From Bacillota bacterium (GTDB lineage Bacteria; Bacillota; Clostridia; Lachnospirales; Lachnospiraceae), in the NCBI GenBank assembly GCA_023428885.1, contig JAEYWQ010000054.1, positions 1 to 11,879 on the forward strand: a stretch of 11,879 nucleotides of DNA. The letters run 5' to 3'. The notes beneath the pieces were generated by a model. It was given only the letters and a program-made list of their open reading frames with translations, was not told the origin of the DNA and searched no databases. Shown one piece after another: positions 1 through 5,586 of this stretch. Made by a program: the position numbers and the translations under genes. How positions within the stretch are numbered: the stretch's first letter is position 1; the number at the start of each line of letters is the position of its first letter.

Positions 1-31
1 TTGATCTTTGTTCAGAACTCACTGACGTTAT

Positions 32-211
32 CTAAGTTGCCTTAGTGACAAATCGTAAGATTTGTCTGATTGATTGCTAAATCAATCTGTCATCCTGTTT
101 GTTCCGTTTACTGATTTAGGGTTGTGTTCGATCTTTCGACCTTACACAGTTCTATGTTAATCTCTGGTTTTGCAAGCAAAACCTATTAACTTGCCTAGTT
201 TACTAACTAGG
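32..211 (-). other. Series of six perfect stem-loops in the rRNA leader
   Basis: Six hairpins occur in 180 bases: 32-45 (5 bp, GCAA loop on the minus strand), 47-66 (8 bp, 4-nt loop), 68-87 (8 bp, 4-nt loop), 123-148 (TGTGT/ACACA outer stem, inner 4 bp with one wobble and a GAAA loop), 166-183 (7 bp closed by CTTG on the minus strand) and 194-211 (7 bp, 4-nt loop). Apart from the two-part 123-148 element the stems are perfect. GCAA, GAAA and CUUG are known stable RNA tetraloops. The folds read directly from the sequence; a role in processing or chaperoning of pre-rRNA is inference. Confidence 0.75.
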
Positions 212-239
212 AAATCTCAACGAATTTCAAGGTTGTTTC

Positions 240-261
240 ACTGTTCAGTTTTCAATGTTCT
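240..261 (-). promoter_or_regulatory. boxA-like antitermination element
   Basis: On the minus strand this reads GAACATTGAAAACTGAACAG. It resembles the sequence with a TTGAAAACTGAACA core found in leaders and spacers of Firmicute rRNA operons, where a boxA-type element recruits Nus factors. It lies about 50 nt downstream of the predicted start site of the proximal promoter. The match is by recognition, not alignment. Confidence 0.6.
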
Positions 262-313
262 AGTGATTTTCATCAAATAATCGCTGTTTCTATTTAAAGG
301 GTTCAGCTTGATT

Positions 314-342
314 ATTGTATCATCTACGCAACTTTTTGTCAA
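314..342 (-). promoter_or_regulatory. rRNA promoter P1 (proximal)
   Basis: On the minus strand TTGACA (337-342) and TACAAT (314-319) are separated by 17 bp, near-perfect sigma-A consensus. The sequence after the -10 is AATCAAGC, the same as after the -10 of the tRNA-Ser(UGA) promoter at 981-1009, suggesting a shared stable-RNA initiation region. The predicted start is near 307. Confidence 0.85.
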
Positions 343-409
343 GTTCTTTTTAGATTAATCAAAACTTTTTAATCTGTTTAAGCTTTTTGTTTATTTCAAC
401 AGCTTATAC

Positions 410-438
410 ATTTTATCACACAACTTATTCAGTGTCAA
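410..438 (-). promoter_or_regulatory. rRNA promoter P2 (middle)
   Basis: On the minus strand TTGACA (433-438) and TAAAAT (410-415) are 17 bp apart. The spacer ends in TTGTGTGA exactly as in the distal promoter, and AAGCT follows the -10 at the same distance. The upstream flank is very A-rich, as expected of an UP element. It lies 96 bp upstream of P1. Confidence 0.85.
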
Positions 439-506
439 GTGATTTTTTTAAGTTTTTTAAACTTTCTAAATTGTTTGAACTTTTCAATCATTTTAGTAGC
501 TTAGAT

Positions 507-535
507 ATTCTATCACACAATTAGTGTTTTGTCTA
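507..535 (-). promoter_or_regulatory. rRNA promoter P3 (distal)
   Basis: On the minus strand TAGACA (530-535) and TAGAAT (507-512) are 17 bp apart, one mismatch from consensus in each box. It shares TTGTGTGATA before and into the -10, and AAGCT after it, with P2, so the two look like diverged copies. It lies 97 bp upstream of P2. Confidence 0.75.
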
Positions 536-638
536 CCTCTTTTTCAAAGTATTTATGGTTTTTACAGAAATAATTCCGAATCAGTAAGTCCCATCCAGGA
601 TTAATCTTTCTTTACCTTAATTACTTAAGTAAGAGGAA

Positions 639-727
639 CGGAGAAAGAGGGATTTGAACCCTCGCGCCGCTATTAACGACCTACTCCCTTTCCAGGGGAG
701 CCCCTTCAGCCGCTTGGGTATTTCTCC
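639..727 (-). tRNA. tRNA-Ser (anticodon GGA)
   Basis: An 89-nt class II tRNA with acceptor stem GGAGAAA/TTTCTCC, discriminator G, long serine-type variable arm and T-arm GAGGGTTCAAATCCCTC. The anticodon stem CTCCC/GGGAG encloses the loop CTGGAAA, so the anticodon is GGA (plus positions 691-693) and reads UCC/UCU. The 3' CCA is not encoded and must be added after RNase Z trimming. No convincing promoter lies between this gene and the terminator at 776-806, and no clear terminator follows it before the rRNA promoters. Confidence 0.97.
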
Positions 728-734
728 AAGTGAT

Positions 735-755
735 AATTGACTGGCTAAGTCAATT
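735..755 (-). repeat. 8-bp perfect inverted repeat just 5' of tRNA-Ser(GGA)
   Basis: AATTGACT and AGTCAATT flank a 5-nt loop, 7 nt upstream of the mature tRNA 5' end. There is no T-tract, so it is not a terminator. In a precursor it would be a stem-loop next to the RNase P cleavage site. The function is unknown. Confidence 0.6.
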
Positions 756-775
756 CATGATTGGCTATCTAAAGG

Positions 776-806
776 ACAAATAAAAACCACCGATGTTTCT
801 GGTGGT
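776..806 (-). terminator. Rho-independent terminator after tRNA-Ser(UGA)
   Basis: On the minus strand the stem ACCACC (801-806) / GGTGGT (786-791), with a 9-nt loop, is followed by TTTTTATTTG. It lies 74 nt beyond the tRNA 3' end and would end the single-gene transcript from the promoter at 981-1009. Confidence 0.75.
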
Positions 807-879
807 GATGTTGTTCTTAACCTTCCAAAATCATTACCATTACTTAATTCATTTTACAAACAACATAAAGTTGTTTAAG

Positions 880-965
880 CGGAGAATGTGGGATTCGAAC
901 CCACGGTCCCTTTCGGAATCACTGGTTTTCAAGACCAGCCCCTTAAACCGCTCGGGCAACTCTCC
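880..965 (-). tRNA. tRNA-Ser (anticodon UGA)
   Basis: An 86-nt class II tRNA with acceptor GGAGAGT/ATTCTCC (one G-U pair), discriminator G, long variable arm and T-arm GTGGGTTCGAATCCCAC. The anticodon stem CTGGT/ACCAG encloses CTTGAAA, giving anticodon TGA (plus positions 929-931) for UCA and other UCN codons. CCA is not encoded. It has its own strong promoter and terminator. Confidence 0.97.
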
Positions 966-980
966 GGATAACGCTTGATT

Positions 981-1009
981 AGTTTATCATAACTAATAAA
1001 ACATGTCAA
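981..1009 (-). promoter_or_regulatory. Promoter of tRNA-Ser(UGA)
   Basis: On the minus strand TTGACA (1004-1009) and TAAACT (981-986) are 17 bp apart, with the predicted start near 974, only about 9 nt before the mature tRNA. The bases after the -10 (AATCAAGC) match those of rRNA promoter P1. Confidence 0.85.
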
Positions 1010-1040
1010 GCACTTTTGAATACTTTTTTGAGTATTTTCG

Positions 1041-1748
1041 TCATGAAGATTTTACCATTTCCAGCCTTTTTACAATATCTTCAGCAACTGATATGTCTTC
1101 AGCTGTTGTTATTTTAATGTTGTCATAACTTCCTTGGATGATACGTACAGAATGACTTGTCATTAATTCAATCACCATCGCATCATCTGTCACATCTTGA
1201 ATACCGCTAATGATTAGTTTCTCATATGCCTCTCTAAGAAGCCGGAAAGAGAATGCTTGCGGCGTCTGAATATTCCAGACATGTTTCCGTATTGGCGTAT
1301 CTGTAACATAACCTTGATCATTTGCTATCTTTACTGTATCCTTACTTGGTACCCCTAGAATACAAGCCTTAAACTCACTTACATCCTTCAACATGGAATT
1401 AATCTTATCTATAGTAATAAAAGGACGAGCTCCATCATGAATCAGTACATAGTCTGTCATATCAATGGCTTTTATACCCTCATGTACTGAAAGAAAACGC
1501 TCTTTCCCTCCTGGAACGACCTTTTTTACTTTCGAAAATGCGTAAGCATTCACTATTGTTTCTTTTACATATTCCTCTTCACCTTCACCAACAACTAAGA
1601 GAACCTCATCAATATCACTCTCTTGAAATGCCTTCAAAGAATAGTAAAGTATAGGCTTATCAGCTAACAACAGATACTGTTTCGCAACTGTACTATTCAT
1701 CCGCTTTCCATGGCCTGCTGCTAATATAATCGCAGTATACTTGCTCAT
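1041..1748 (-). CDS. ispD: 2-C-methyl-D-erythritol 4-phosphate cytidylyltransferase IspD
   Basis: IspD joins CTP and MEP to give CDP-ME, the third step of the MEP isoprenoid pathway, in the cytosol. At 235 residues it has the normal family length. Visible motifs are the nucleotide-binding LAAGHGKRM (9-17) with K23, the GGKERFLSV segment (80-88), HDGARPF (104-110), GVPSKDTVK (132-140), WNIQTPQAF (158-166), TDDA (187-190) and the C-terminal NIKITTAED (210-218). The start is an ATG 4 nt after a perfect AGGAGG. It follows tsaD by 56 nt without a terminator, so the two are probably cotranscribed. IspF is not adjacent. No convincing terminator follows: a weak AATACT/AGTATT hairpin near 1023-1036 has no T-tract on this strand. 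Confidence 0.96.
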   Translation of the reverse strand: MSKYTAIILAAGHGKRMNSTVAKQYLLLADKPILYYSLKAFQESDIDEVLLVVGEGEEEYVKETIVNAYAFSKVKKVVPGGKERFLSVHEGIKAIDMTDYVLIHDGARPFITIDKINSMLKDVSEFKACILGVPSKDTVKIANDQGYVTDTPIRKHVWNIQTPQAFSFRLLREAYEKLIISGIQDVTDDAMVIELMTSHSVRIIQGSYDNIKITTAEDISVAEDIVKRLEMVKSS

Positions 1749-1804
1749 ATTTCCTCCTAATCCACATACCTGAGACTTTAGGCTATATATGCTATTTCAC
1801 ACAT

Positions 1805-2827
1805 TTATCTTTGTCCAATCTTTAGATTTGGAACAGCATTCAAATCAAGACCAGCGATGTTCCCTTTCAAGAATTCATAATATGCTGCAGCACCAATCAT
1901 AGCTGCATTGTCTGTACAGTAAATCGCTGATGGTGAGTAGAAAGAAAACCCATTCTTAACACAAGCTGTAAGCATCGCTTCACGTAAGGCTGAATTGGAG
2001 GCTACACCTCCAGCGATTGCTATCTTCTTCATTCCATATTCCTTAGCTGCCGCCATCGTACGAGTAACTAAAACTTCTACAACAGCATCTTGAAAAGAAG
2101 CAGCGATATCTGCATTATTCACCTCTTCACCTTTCATTGCACAGGAATTTAGATGATTTAATACAGCAGACTTAACTCCGCTAAAGCTAAAATCAAAAGG
2201 ACTGCCTTCGATGTGAGCTCTTGGGAATAGGATTGCTTTCTTATTGCCTTCTTTTGCTAACTTATCAATCTTCGGTCCGCCTGGATATCCCAAACCAATA
2301 GCACGCGCTACCTTGTCATAAGCCTCTCCTGCAGCATCATCATGAGTCCGACCAACAATCTCATACTCTCCGTACTCTTTTACTAATACAAGATGAGTAT
2401 GTCCACCAGACACAATCAGGCATAAAAATGGCGGTTCCAACTCCTTATTCTCAATATAATTTGCTGAAACATGTCCTTCTATATGGTGCACTCCAACCAA
2501 AGGTAATTTGCTTGCATAACTAAGAGCTTTGGCATGAGCAACACCAACCAAAAGTGCTCCAACTAACCCCGGGCCATAAGTAACAGCTATAGCGTCTAAT
2601 TCTTGTAAACTCATATTTGCTTGAGTTAACGCTTCCTCAACCACTTGGTTGATCTTCTCCATATGTTTTCTCGAAGCAATCTCAGGCACAACACCTCCAT
2701 ATAAGGTGTGAAGTGCAATCTGCGAGGAGATCACATTAGATAAAACTTCTCTTCCATTCTTAACAACTGCAGCCGCAGTCTCATCACATGAAGACTCTAT
2801 GGCTAAAATATTTATATCTTTCTTCAT
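1805..2827 (-). CDS. tsaD: tRNA N6-adenosine threonylcarbamoyltransferase TsaD
   Basis: TsaD transfers the threonylcarbamoyl group from TC-AMP to A37 of ANN-decoding tRNAs (t6A), working with TsaB and TsaE, both also in this window. It is an ASKHA-fold protein: phosphate-binding ESSCDETAA (11-19), GPGLVGALL (86-94), metal ligands H115 and H119 in HHIEGH, then SGGHTHL and a C-terminal GGVASN segment. I prefer the ATG at 2827 (340 residues). A GTG nine bases further upstream (2836) is in frame, but the only ribosome-binding candidate, AAAGAG at 2838-2843, sits 10 nt before the ATG and just 1 nt before the GTG. The gene lies away from tsaB/tsaE, with rnz and other genes between. No clear promoter was found in the 60 bases upstream. 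Confidence 0.97.
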   Translation of the reverse strand: MKKDINILAIESSCDETAAAVVKNGREVLSNVISSQIALHTLYGGVVPEIASRKHMEKINQVVEEALTQANMSLQELDAIAVTYGPGLVGALLVGVAHAKALSYASKLPLVGVHHIEGHVSANYIENKELEPPFLCLIVSGGHTHLVLVKEYGEYEIVGRTHDDAAGEAYDKVARAIGLGYPGGPKIDKLAKEGNKKAILFPRAHIEGSPFDFSFSGVKSAVLNHLNSCAMKGEEVNNADIAASFQDAVVEVLVTRTMAAAKEYGMKKIAIAGGVASNSALREAMLTACVKNGFSFYSPSAIYCTDNAAMIGAAAYYEFLKGNIAGLDLNAVPNLKIGQR

Positions 2828-2893
2828 TATTATCACACTCTTTCTAGCTATCTATCCCCATACTTTATACATTGTTGATACATCATAATATGG

Positions 2894-2933
2894 AATAAAG
2901 ATCCAAGAAGCCAATGCATAGGTTTCTTGGATC
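2894..2933 (-). terminator. Hairpin terminator after the rnz operon
   Basis: A 10-bp perfect inverted repeat, GATCCAAGAA (2900-2909) with TTCTTGGATC (2924-2933), extends inward by two more G-C pairs across a single mismatch. On the minus strand it is followed by TTTATT. The T-tract is short, so termination may be partial. It separates the rnz operon from tsaD. Confidence 0.6.
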
Positions 2934-2982
2934 GTATCATTGATGATAAACAAGGTATATGCTATGCTTATTATTTTAAAAT

Positions 2983-3567
2983 CTACTCATCCTTTTGATC
3001 AGCCAAACGCCATCCTAGGATTTTCCATTGATTTGCTTCCTTTTTTAAAATAAATTCTTCATAAGTTCTATTAAAACCAGTATCTTCCTTTGTAGTAAAG
3101 GTCGCATAAACTTTAGCGAACTCCACACCATCTTTAGTCCAGGTAACAATATTGTCAGCAGAATCTATGGCATAACTAGTTACTGTCTTTCCTAACACTT
3201 GATATTCCATTACTTCCGTAAGCAATCTTTGAATATATTCATCCCTAGTGTTCAGCTCAATCAGTTCATTAGAATATAACTGCAATAAGTTGTCGCCAAG
3301 CTTAGTTATAACATCATCTGTCATTTCCTCACTATGGATACACTTAACTATTCTTGCATAATATTTCACCACTTCTCTTGCGGTTGGTGGATACTCTTGC
3401 ACAAGGTCGTAGTCTAGTAGTTTTTCAGCTTCTGTCAGTTCAACTTCGATTTCAGTTTTCCCCTCGTCTTCCCGATTAGCCAAATACATAAAACCACCAA
3501 AAATAAGGCCTCCAAGAATAATCATCGCAATTATAGTCTTTATCGTACTTTTCTTCGAACTCTTCAT
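2983..3567 (-). CDS. Membrane-anchored protein of unknown function (DUF6715-like)
   Basis: A 194-residue protein with a lysine-rich N-terminus (MKSSKKSTIK), one hydrophobic helix at about 10-29, then a charged, presumably extracytoplasmic domain of about 160 residues. The domain alternates helix-like and beta-like stretches and ends in a segment resembling NTF2-type folds (...EEFILKKEANQWKILGWRL). It resembles small Lachnospiraceae proteins labelled DUF6715, but I place it there from memory only. The start is fixed by a perfect AGGAGG (3577-3582) 9 nt before the ATG at 3567. The frame is open to a GTG at 3588, which overlaps the rnz stop, but that reading would translate the ribosome-binding site itself. 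It follows rnz by 17 nt in one transcript. No catalytic motif is visible. Confidence 0.75.
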   Translation of the reverse strand: MKSSKKSTIKTIIAMIILGGLIFGGFMYLANREDEGKTEIEVELTEAEKLLDYDLVQEYPPTAREVVKYYARIVKCIHSEEMTDDVITKLGDNLLQLYSNELIELNTRDEYIQRLLTEVMEYQVLGKTVTSYAIDSADNIVTWTKDGVEFAKVYATFTTKEDTGFNRTYEEFILKKEANQWKILGWRLADQKDE

Positions 3568-3576
3568 GGCTAAACG

Positions 3577-3582
3577 CCTCCT
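3577..3582 (-). promoter_or_regulatory. Ribosome-binding site fixing the 3567 start
   Basis: AGGAGG lies 9 nt before the ATG at 3567 and just inside the gap after the rnz stop codon. It rules out the upstream in-frame GTG as the main start. Confidence 0.85.
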
Positions 3583-3584
3583 GA

Positions 3585-4499
3585 TCACTCGTCCTTATCA
3601 AATTCTAAGGTAATGCTTTTTTTATCTTTGCCAGCTTTTGATTTTGAGAAGATTGCTTTGGTTTCTTTCATAAATTCCTCCGGATGAACCAGGGAAGGAC
3701 TATAATGCGTCAACCATAATTCTTTTACCTTAGCTTCCTTCGCTAATTGAGCTGCTTCGTAAAAGGTCATATGCTTATTCTCATTCGCATTCGATTGCTT
3801 ATCTTTTTCACCATACATCCCTTCACATATAAATAAATCTGACTCCATTGCATGTTCAATAATCTGTGGCATAGGTCTGGTATCTGTACAATATGTCAGT
3901 TTAAGTCCTTTTCTTTCTGGACCTAAGATCATATCAGGAGTAAATATCTTACCATCTTCCTCGATTGTCATTCCCTTTTGAAGACGATTCCAATACATCT
4001 TTGGAACCTCATTCTCTAAAGCCTTCTCTGGAATAAATCGGCCAGTTCTTTTTACCATCACAGAATATCCATAACAAGTCACATTGTGATTGACACGAAA
4101 TGCATTAATCACGTAATCATTCTTACAGATTGTCTCTTCCGCTTGTGTTAATTCTATATATTCCAGTTCAAATGGCAACTCAGGTGCAATCACTCTCAAA
4201 GCGCTCACTACCCGTTCTAGCCCCTTAGGCCCAACCAGAATCACCGGCTCTGTACGGTCTGCATTTCCCATGGATAATAACAATCCTGGTAAACCGCTAA
4301 TATGATCACCATGATAATGAGTAAAACATATCATATCTATCGAGTGAAAACTCCATCCCTTTTCACGTATCGCAATCTGTGTACCTTCACCACAATCTAT
4401 TAATAAACTACTCCCATTCAGTCTGGTCATACAAGCTGTTAGCCATCTTCCAGGCAACGGCATCATACCACTTGTTCCAAGCAAACAAACATCTAGCAT
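3585..4499 (-). CDS. rnz: Ribonuclease Z (tRNA 3' endonuclease)
   Basis: RNase Z removes the 3' trailer of tRNA precursors that lack an encoded CCA, as both tRNA genes here do. It is a metallo-beta-lactamase-fold protein of 304 residues, the usual short-form length. Visible features are the N-terminal LGTSGMMP (7-14), LLIDCGEGTQ (32-41), the zinc motif HYHGDH (61-66), H138 in VNHN, D206 in YCTDTRP, H243 in KHMTF and H265 in LTHYSPS. These make up the complete metal site and the typical substrate-arm (exosite) spacing around residues 150-185. The ATG follows GAGAGG by about 5 nt. It is the first gene of a two-gene transcript with the membrane-anchored protein downstream, driven by the promoter at 4643-4671. 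Confidence 0.95.
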   Translation of the reverse strand: MLDVCLLGTSGMMPLPGRWLTACMTRLNGSSLLIDCGEGTQIAIREKGWSFHSIDMICFTHYHGDHISGLPGLLLSMGNADRTEPVILVGPKGLERVVSALRVIAPELPFELEYIELTQAEETICKNDYVINAFRVNHNVTCYGYSVMVKRTGRFIPEKALENEVPKMYWNRLQKGMTIEEDGKIFTPDMILGPERKGLKLTYCTDTRPMPQIIEHAMESDLFICEGMYGEKDKQSNANENKHMTFYEAAQLAKEAKVKELWLTHYSPSLVHPEEFMKETKAIFSKSKAGKDKKSITLEFDKDE

Positions 4500-4513
4500 T
4501 TTTACCTCTCTCT

Positions 4514-4541
4514 TTTATTCAACTTGTGTAAATTGAATAAA
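4514..4541 (-). promoter_or_regulatory. 9-bp hairpin just upstream of the rnz ribosome-binding site
   Basis: TTTATTCAA and TTGAATAAA form a perfect 9-bp stem around a 10-nt loop, ending a few bases before the GAGAGG of rnz. There is no T-tract. It could influence translation or stability of the rnz transcript; that role is inference. Confidence 0.55.
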
Positions 4542-4602
4542 TCATTTTGTCGGTTTATTATCTTATCTTTTCTATATTTTACCCACCCGACTTCAATATC
4601 TA

Positions 4603-4621
4603 CGCAACTTTCTAAGTTACG
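4603..4621 (-). promoter_or_regulatory. Hairpin in the 5' part of the rnz leader
   Basis: On the minus strand CGTAACTT and AAGTTGCG pair over 8 bp (one U-G wobble) around a 3-nt loop, starting about 15 nt after the predicted start site. It lies in a leader of about 135 nt, long for a gene of this kind. Function unknown. Confidence 0.45.
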
Positions 4622-4642
4622 TTTTCAGTATATCATATCATA

Positions 4643-4671
4643 ATATTAGCATATTATAGAAGTCTAATCAA
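4643..4671 (-). promoter_or_regulatory. Promoter of rnz operon
   Basis: On the minus strand TTGATT (4666-4671) and TAATAT (4643-4648) are 17 bp apart, with predicted start near 4636. It is the best sigma-A-type match between the preceding terminator and rnz. Confidence 0.65.
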
Positions 4672-4821
4672 GTTTTATAAGTTAATCCTATTGATGAGCA
4701 AAGCGTTCCTCCCGCAGCCATCAGGTGTTGCTGCTTTTTGCAACAATATCCTAACCCAGCCGTGTGCATCTAACTACCTAATTTCCTTCATTCATAAGAT
4801 AATCAATGAAATTTCTATGAA
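4672..4821. other. Unassigned intergenic stretch between terminator and rnz promoter
   Basis: No credible gene was found. The part from about 4700 to 4770 is visibly richer in G+C than the flanking spacers and contains a 6-bp hairpin, TGTTGC/GCAACA (4726-4745, 8-nt loop). A plus-strand open frame from 4691 has no ribosome-binding site, starts at TTG and runs through the terminator into the antisense of the next gene, so I do not call it. A small RNA or a gene remnant is possible but unsupported. Confidence 0.5.
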
Positions 4822-4857
4822 GAAAAAAAGCTTTATAGAGCAACCACCCTATAAAGC
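4822..4857 (-). terminator. Strong Rho-independent terminator ending the ycxB-like/tsaE/tsaB/rimI operon
   Basis: On the minus strand GCTTTATAG (4849-4857) and CTATAAAGC (4830-4838) form a perfect 9-bp stem with a 10-nt loop, followed by seven Ts. The stop codon TAG of the last gene is inside the first stem arm. On the plus strand the same stem is followed, after CTCC, by seven Ts, so weaker termination in that direction is possible. Confidence 0.92.
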
Positions 4858-5091
4858 CTCCTTTTTTTCGTATATTTCTATTGGTATCTTGAATTGTGAA
4901 ACCATATGATCATAACAGCTTTCACATATGTTAAACTTGTGAACTTCAAAGTCCCTACTGGAGAAATACCCCCACTCCTTCGTTACTTGAAATGCATCTT
5001 CTAACATTATACCCTTTTCCACACGCAAAATTTTGCCACAAACATTGCAGACAAGTTCACTTTTCTTTCGTTCCTTTATCAAATGAGCCAT
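4849..5091 (-). CDS. Small protein with two CxxC pairs (probable zinc binding), unknown function
   Basis: An 80-residue protein with C15-x2-C18 (CNVC) and C56-x2-C59 (CESC), a zinc-ribbon or zinc-finger arrangement with a 37-residue gap. The gap includes WGYFSSRDFEVHKFNI. I do not recognise a named family. The start is chosen from GGAGG (5100-5104) 8 nt before the ATG at 5091. A frame extension to a TTG at 5121 would translate across that site. It lies 63 nt after rimI with no real terminator between, so it is probably the last gene of that operon. A TATAAT (5113-5118) just upstream, with a poor -35, could give an extra transcript with a leader of only about 15 nt. Zinc binding is inference; the translation-linked neighbours suggest, but do not show, a related role. 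Confidence 0.75.
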   Translation of the reverse strand: MAHLIKERKKSELVCNVCGKILRVEKGIMLEDAFQVTKEWGYFSSRDFEVHKFNICESCYDHMVSQFKIPIEIYEKKEAL

Positions 5092-5099
5092 TGCGCATT

Positions 5100-5104
5100 C
5101 CTCC
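5100..5104 (-). promoter_or_regulatory. Ribosome-binding site fixing the 5091 start
   Basis: GGAGG lies 8 nt before the ATG at 5091. It makes the in-frame TTG at 5121 unlikely as the start. Confidence 0.8.
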
Positions 5105-5154
5105 ACTTCCTCATTATACAAGAAATCCTCTTTTAATTACAGTGGTAATCGCTG

Positions 5155-5586
5155 TTAATATCTCCACATGATCTTAGCATCCTCGTCTGGTAAGGAATAA
5201 AAATCCTTGCGAATTCCAGCTGTCTCAAAGCCTAATTTTTCATATAGGCGAATGGCTGGTTCATTGCTGACACGAACCTCAAGTGTTATTGCCCCCACTT
5301 TCAGCTTCGCTGCCCTATTAAGAAGTTCTTCTAACATCATGGTTGCTACGCCCTTCCCCCGATGGTCTGGTGCAACACATACATTCGTTATCTGTCCCTC
5401 TCCTGCAACTTCCCACATTCCACAGTAACCTAAAATGTTTCCATTTTCTTCTGCTACAAGATAAATATGGTTTGGTGTTTTCACTTCAAGCAAAAAACTC
5501 TCCTTGCTCCAAGGCTCCGTAAAGACTTCTGCCTCTATACGAGCAACCATATCTATATCAGCAGCCCCCATTTCACGTATTATCAC
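5155..5586 (-). CDS. rimI: Ribosomal protein S18-alanine N-acetyltransferase RimI
   Basis: A 143-residue GNAT-fold enzyme that acetylates the N-terminal alanine of ribosomal protein S18 using acetyl-CoA. Motif A with the pyrophosphate loop RGKGVA (76-81), E103 and Y115, and the C-terminal VSNEPAIRLYEKLGFETAG segment (107-124) match RimI closely. E103 and Y115 fall at the positions of the described catalytic pair. The GTG start overlaps the tsaB TGA by 4 bases (GTGA), and the first residues IIREMGAADID fit the family N-terminus. AGGAGG is 13 nt upstream inside tsaB, so translation is probably coupled. Bacterial RimI-like enzymes can have other N-terminal targets, but the tsaB-tsaE context supports RimI. 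Confidence 0.92.
   Translation of the reverse strand: MIIREMGAADIDMVARIEAEVFTEPWSKESFLLEVKTPNHIYLVAEENGNILGYCGMWEVAGEGQITNVCVAPDHRGKGVATMMLEELLNRAAKLKVGAITLEVRVSNEPAIRLYEKLGFETAGIRKDFYSLPDEDAKIMWRY

Larger units (their letters stand above)
1..307 (-). promoter_or_regulatory. rRNA operon leader region (16S gene expected just outside)
   Basis: The minus strand downstream of three strong tandem promoters carries no ORF but has a boxA-like element and six closely packed hairpins. This is the usual make-up of a bacterial pre-16S leader: transcribed spacer that assists antitermination and RNase III processing. The minus-strand sequence at the window edge ends ...GAACAAAGATCAA, which is plausible immediately before a 16S 5' end, but no 16S sequence itself is present. 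The rRNA assignment is therefore inferred from promoters, boxA-like element and architecture. An alternative is a long structured non-coding RNA of another kind. Confidence 0.7.

Noticed and set aside
617..632. TTACTTAAGTAA palindrome after tRNA-Ser(GGA)
   Set aside because: It cannot form a hairpin with a proper loop and no T-tract follows, so it is not called a terminator.
793..978. Plus-strand 61-codon open frame
   Set aside because: It runs antisense through tRNA-Ser(UGA) and has no ribosome-binding site; the tRNA explains the sequence.
1021..1040. AATACT/AGTATT hairpin after ispD as a terminator
   Set aside because: Only six A-T-rich pairs and no T-tract follows on the minus strand.
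4598..4612. 14-base word AAAGTTGCGTAGAT shared by the rnz leader and the spacer of rRNA promoter P1 (322-336)
   Set aside because: The rnz copy is not flanked by -35/-10 boxes, and one such match in nearly 12 kb of AT-rich sequence is within chance.
4691..4909. Plus-strand 72-codon open frame
   Set aside because: TTG start, no ribosome-binding site, and it runs through a terminator into the antisense of the CxxC protein gene.
5122..5154. ATTAC/GTAAT hairpin after rimI as a terminator
   Set aside because: Five pairs, no T-tract; readthrough into the CxxC protein gene is more likely.
5207..5428. Plus-strand frame antisense to rimI
   Set aside because: Shadow of a confidently identified gene; no initiation signals.
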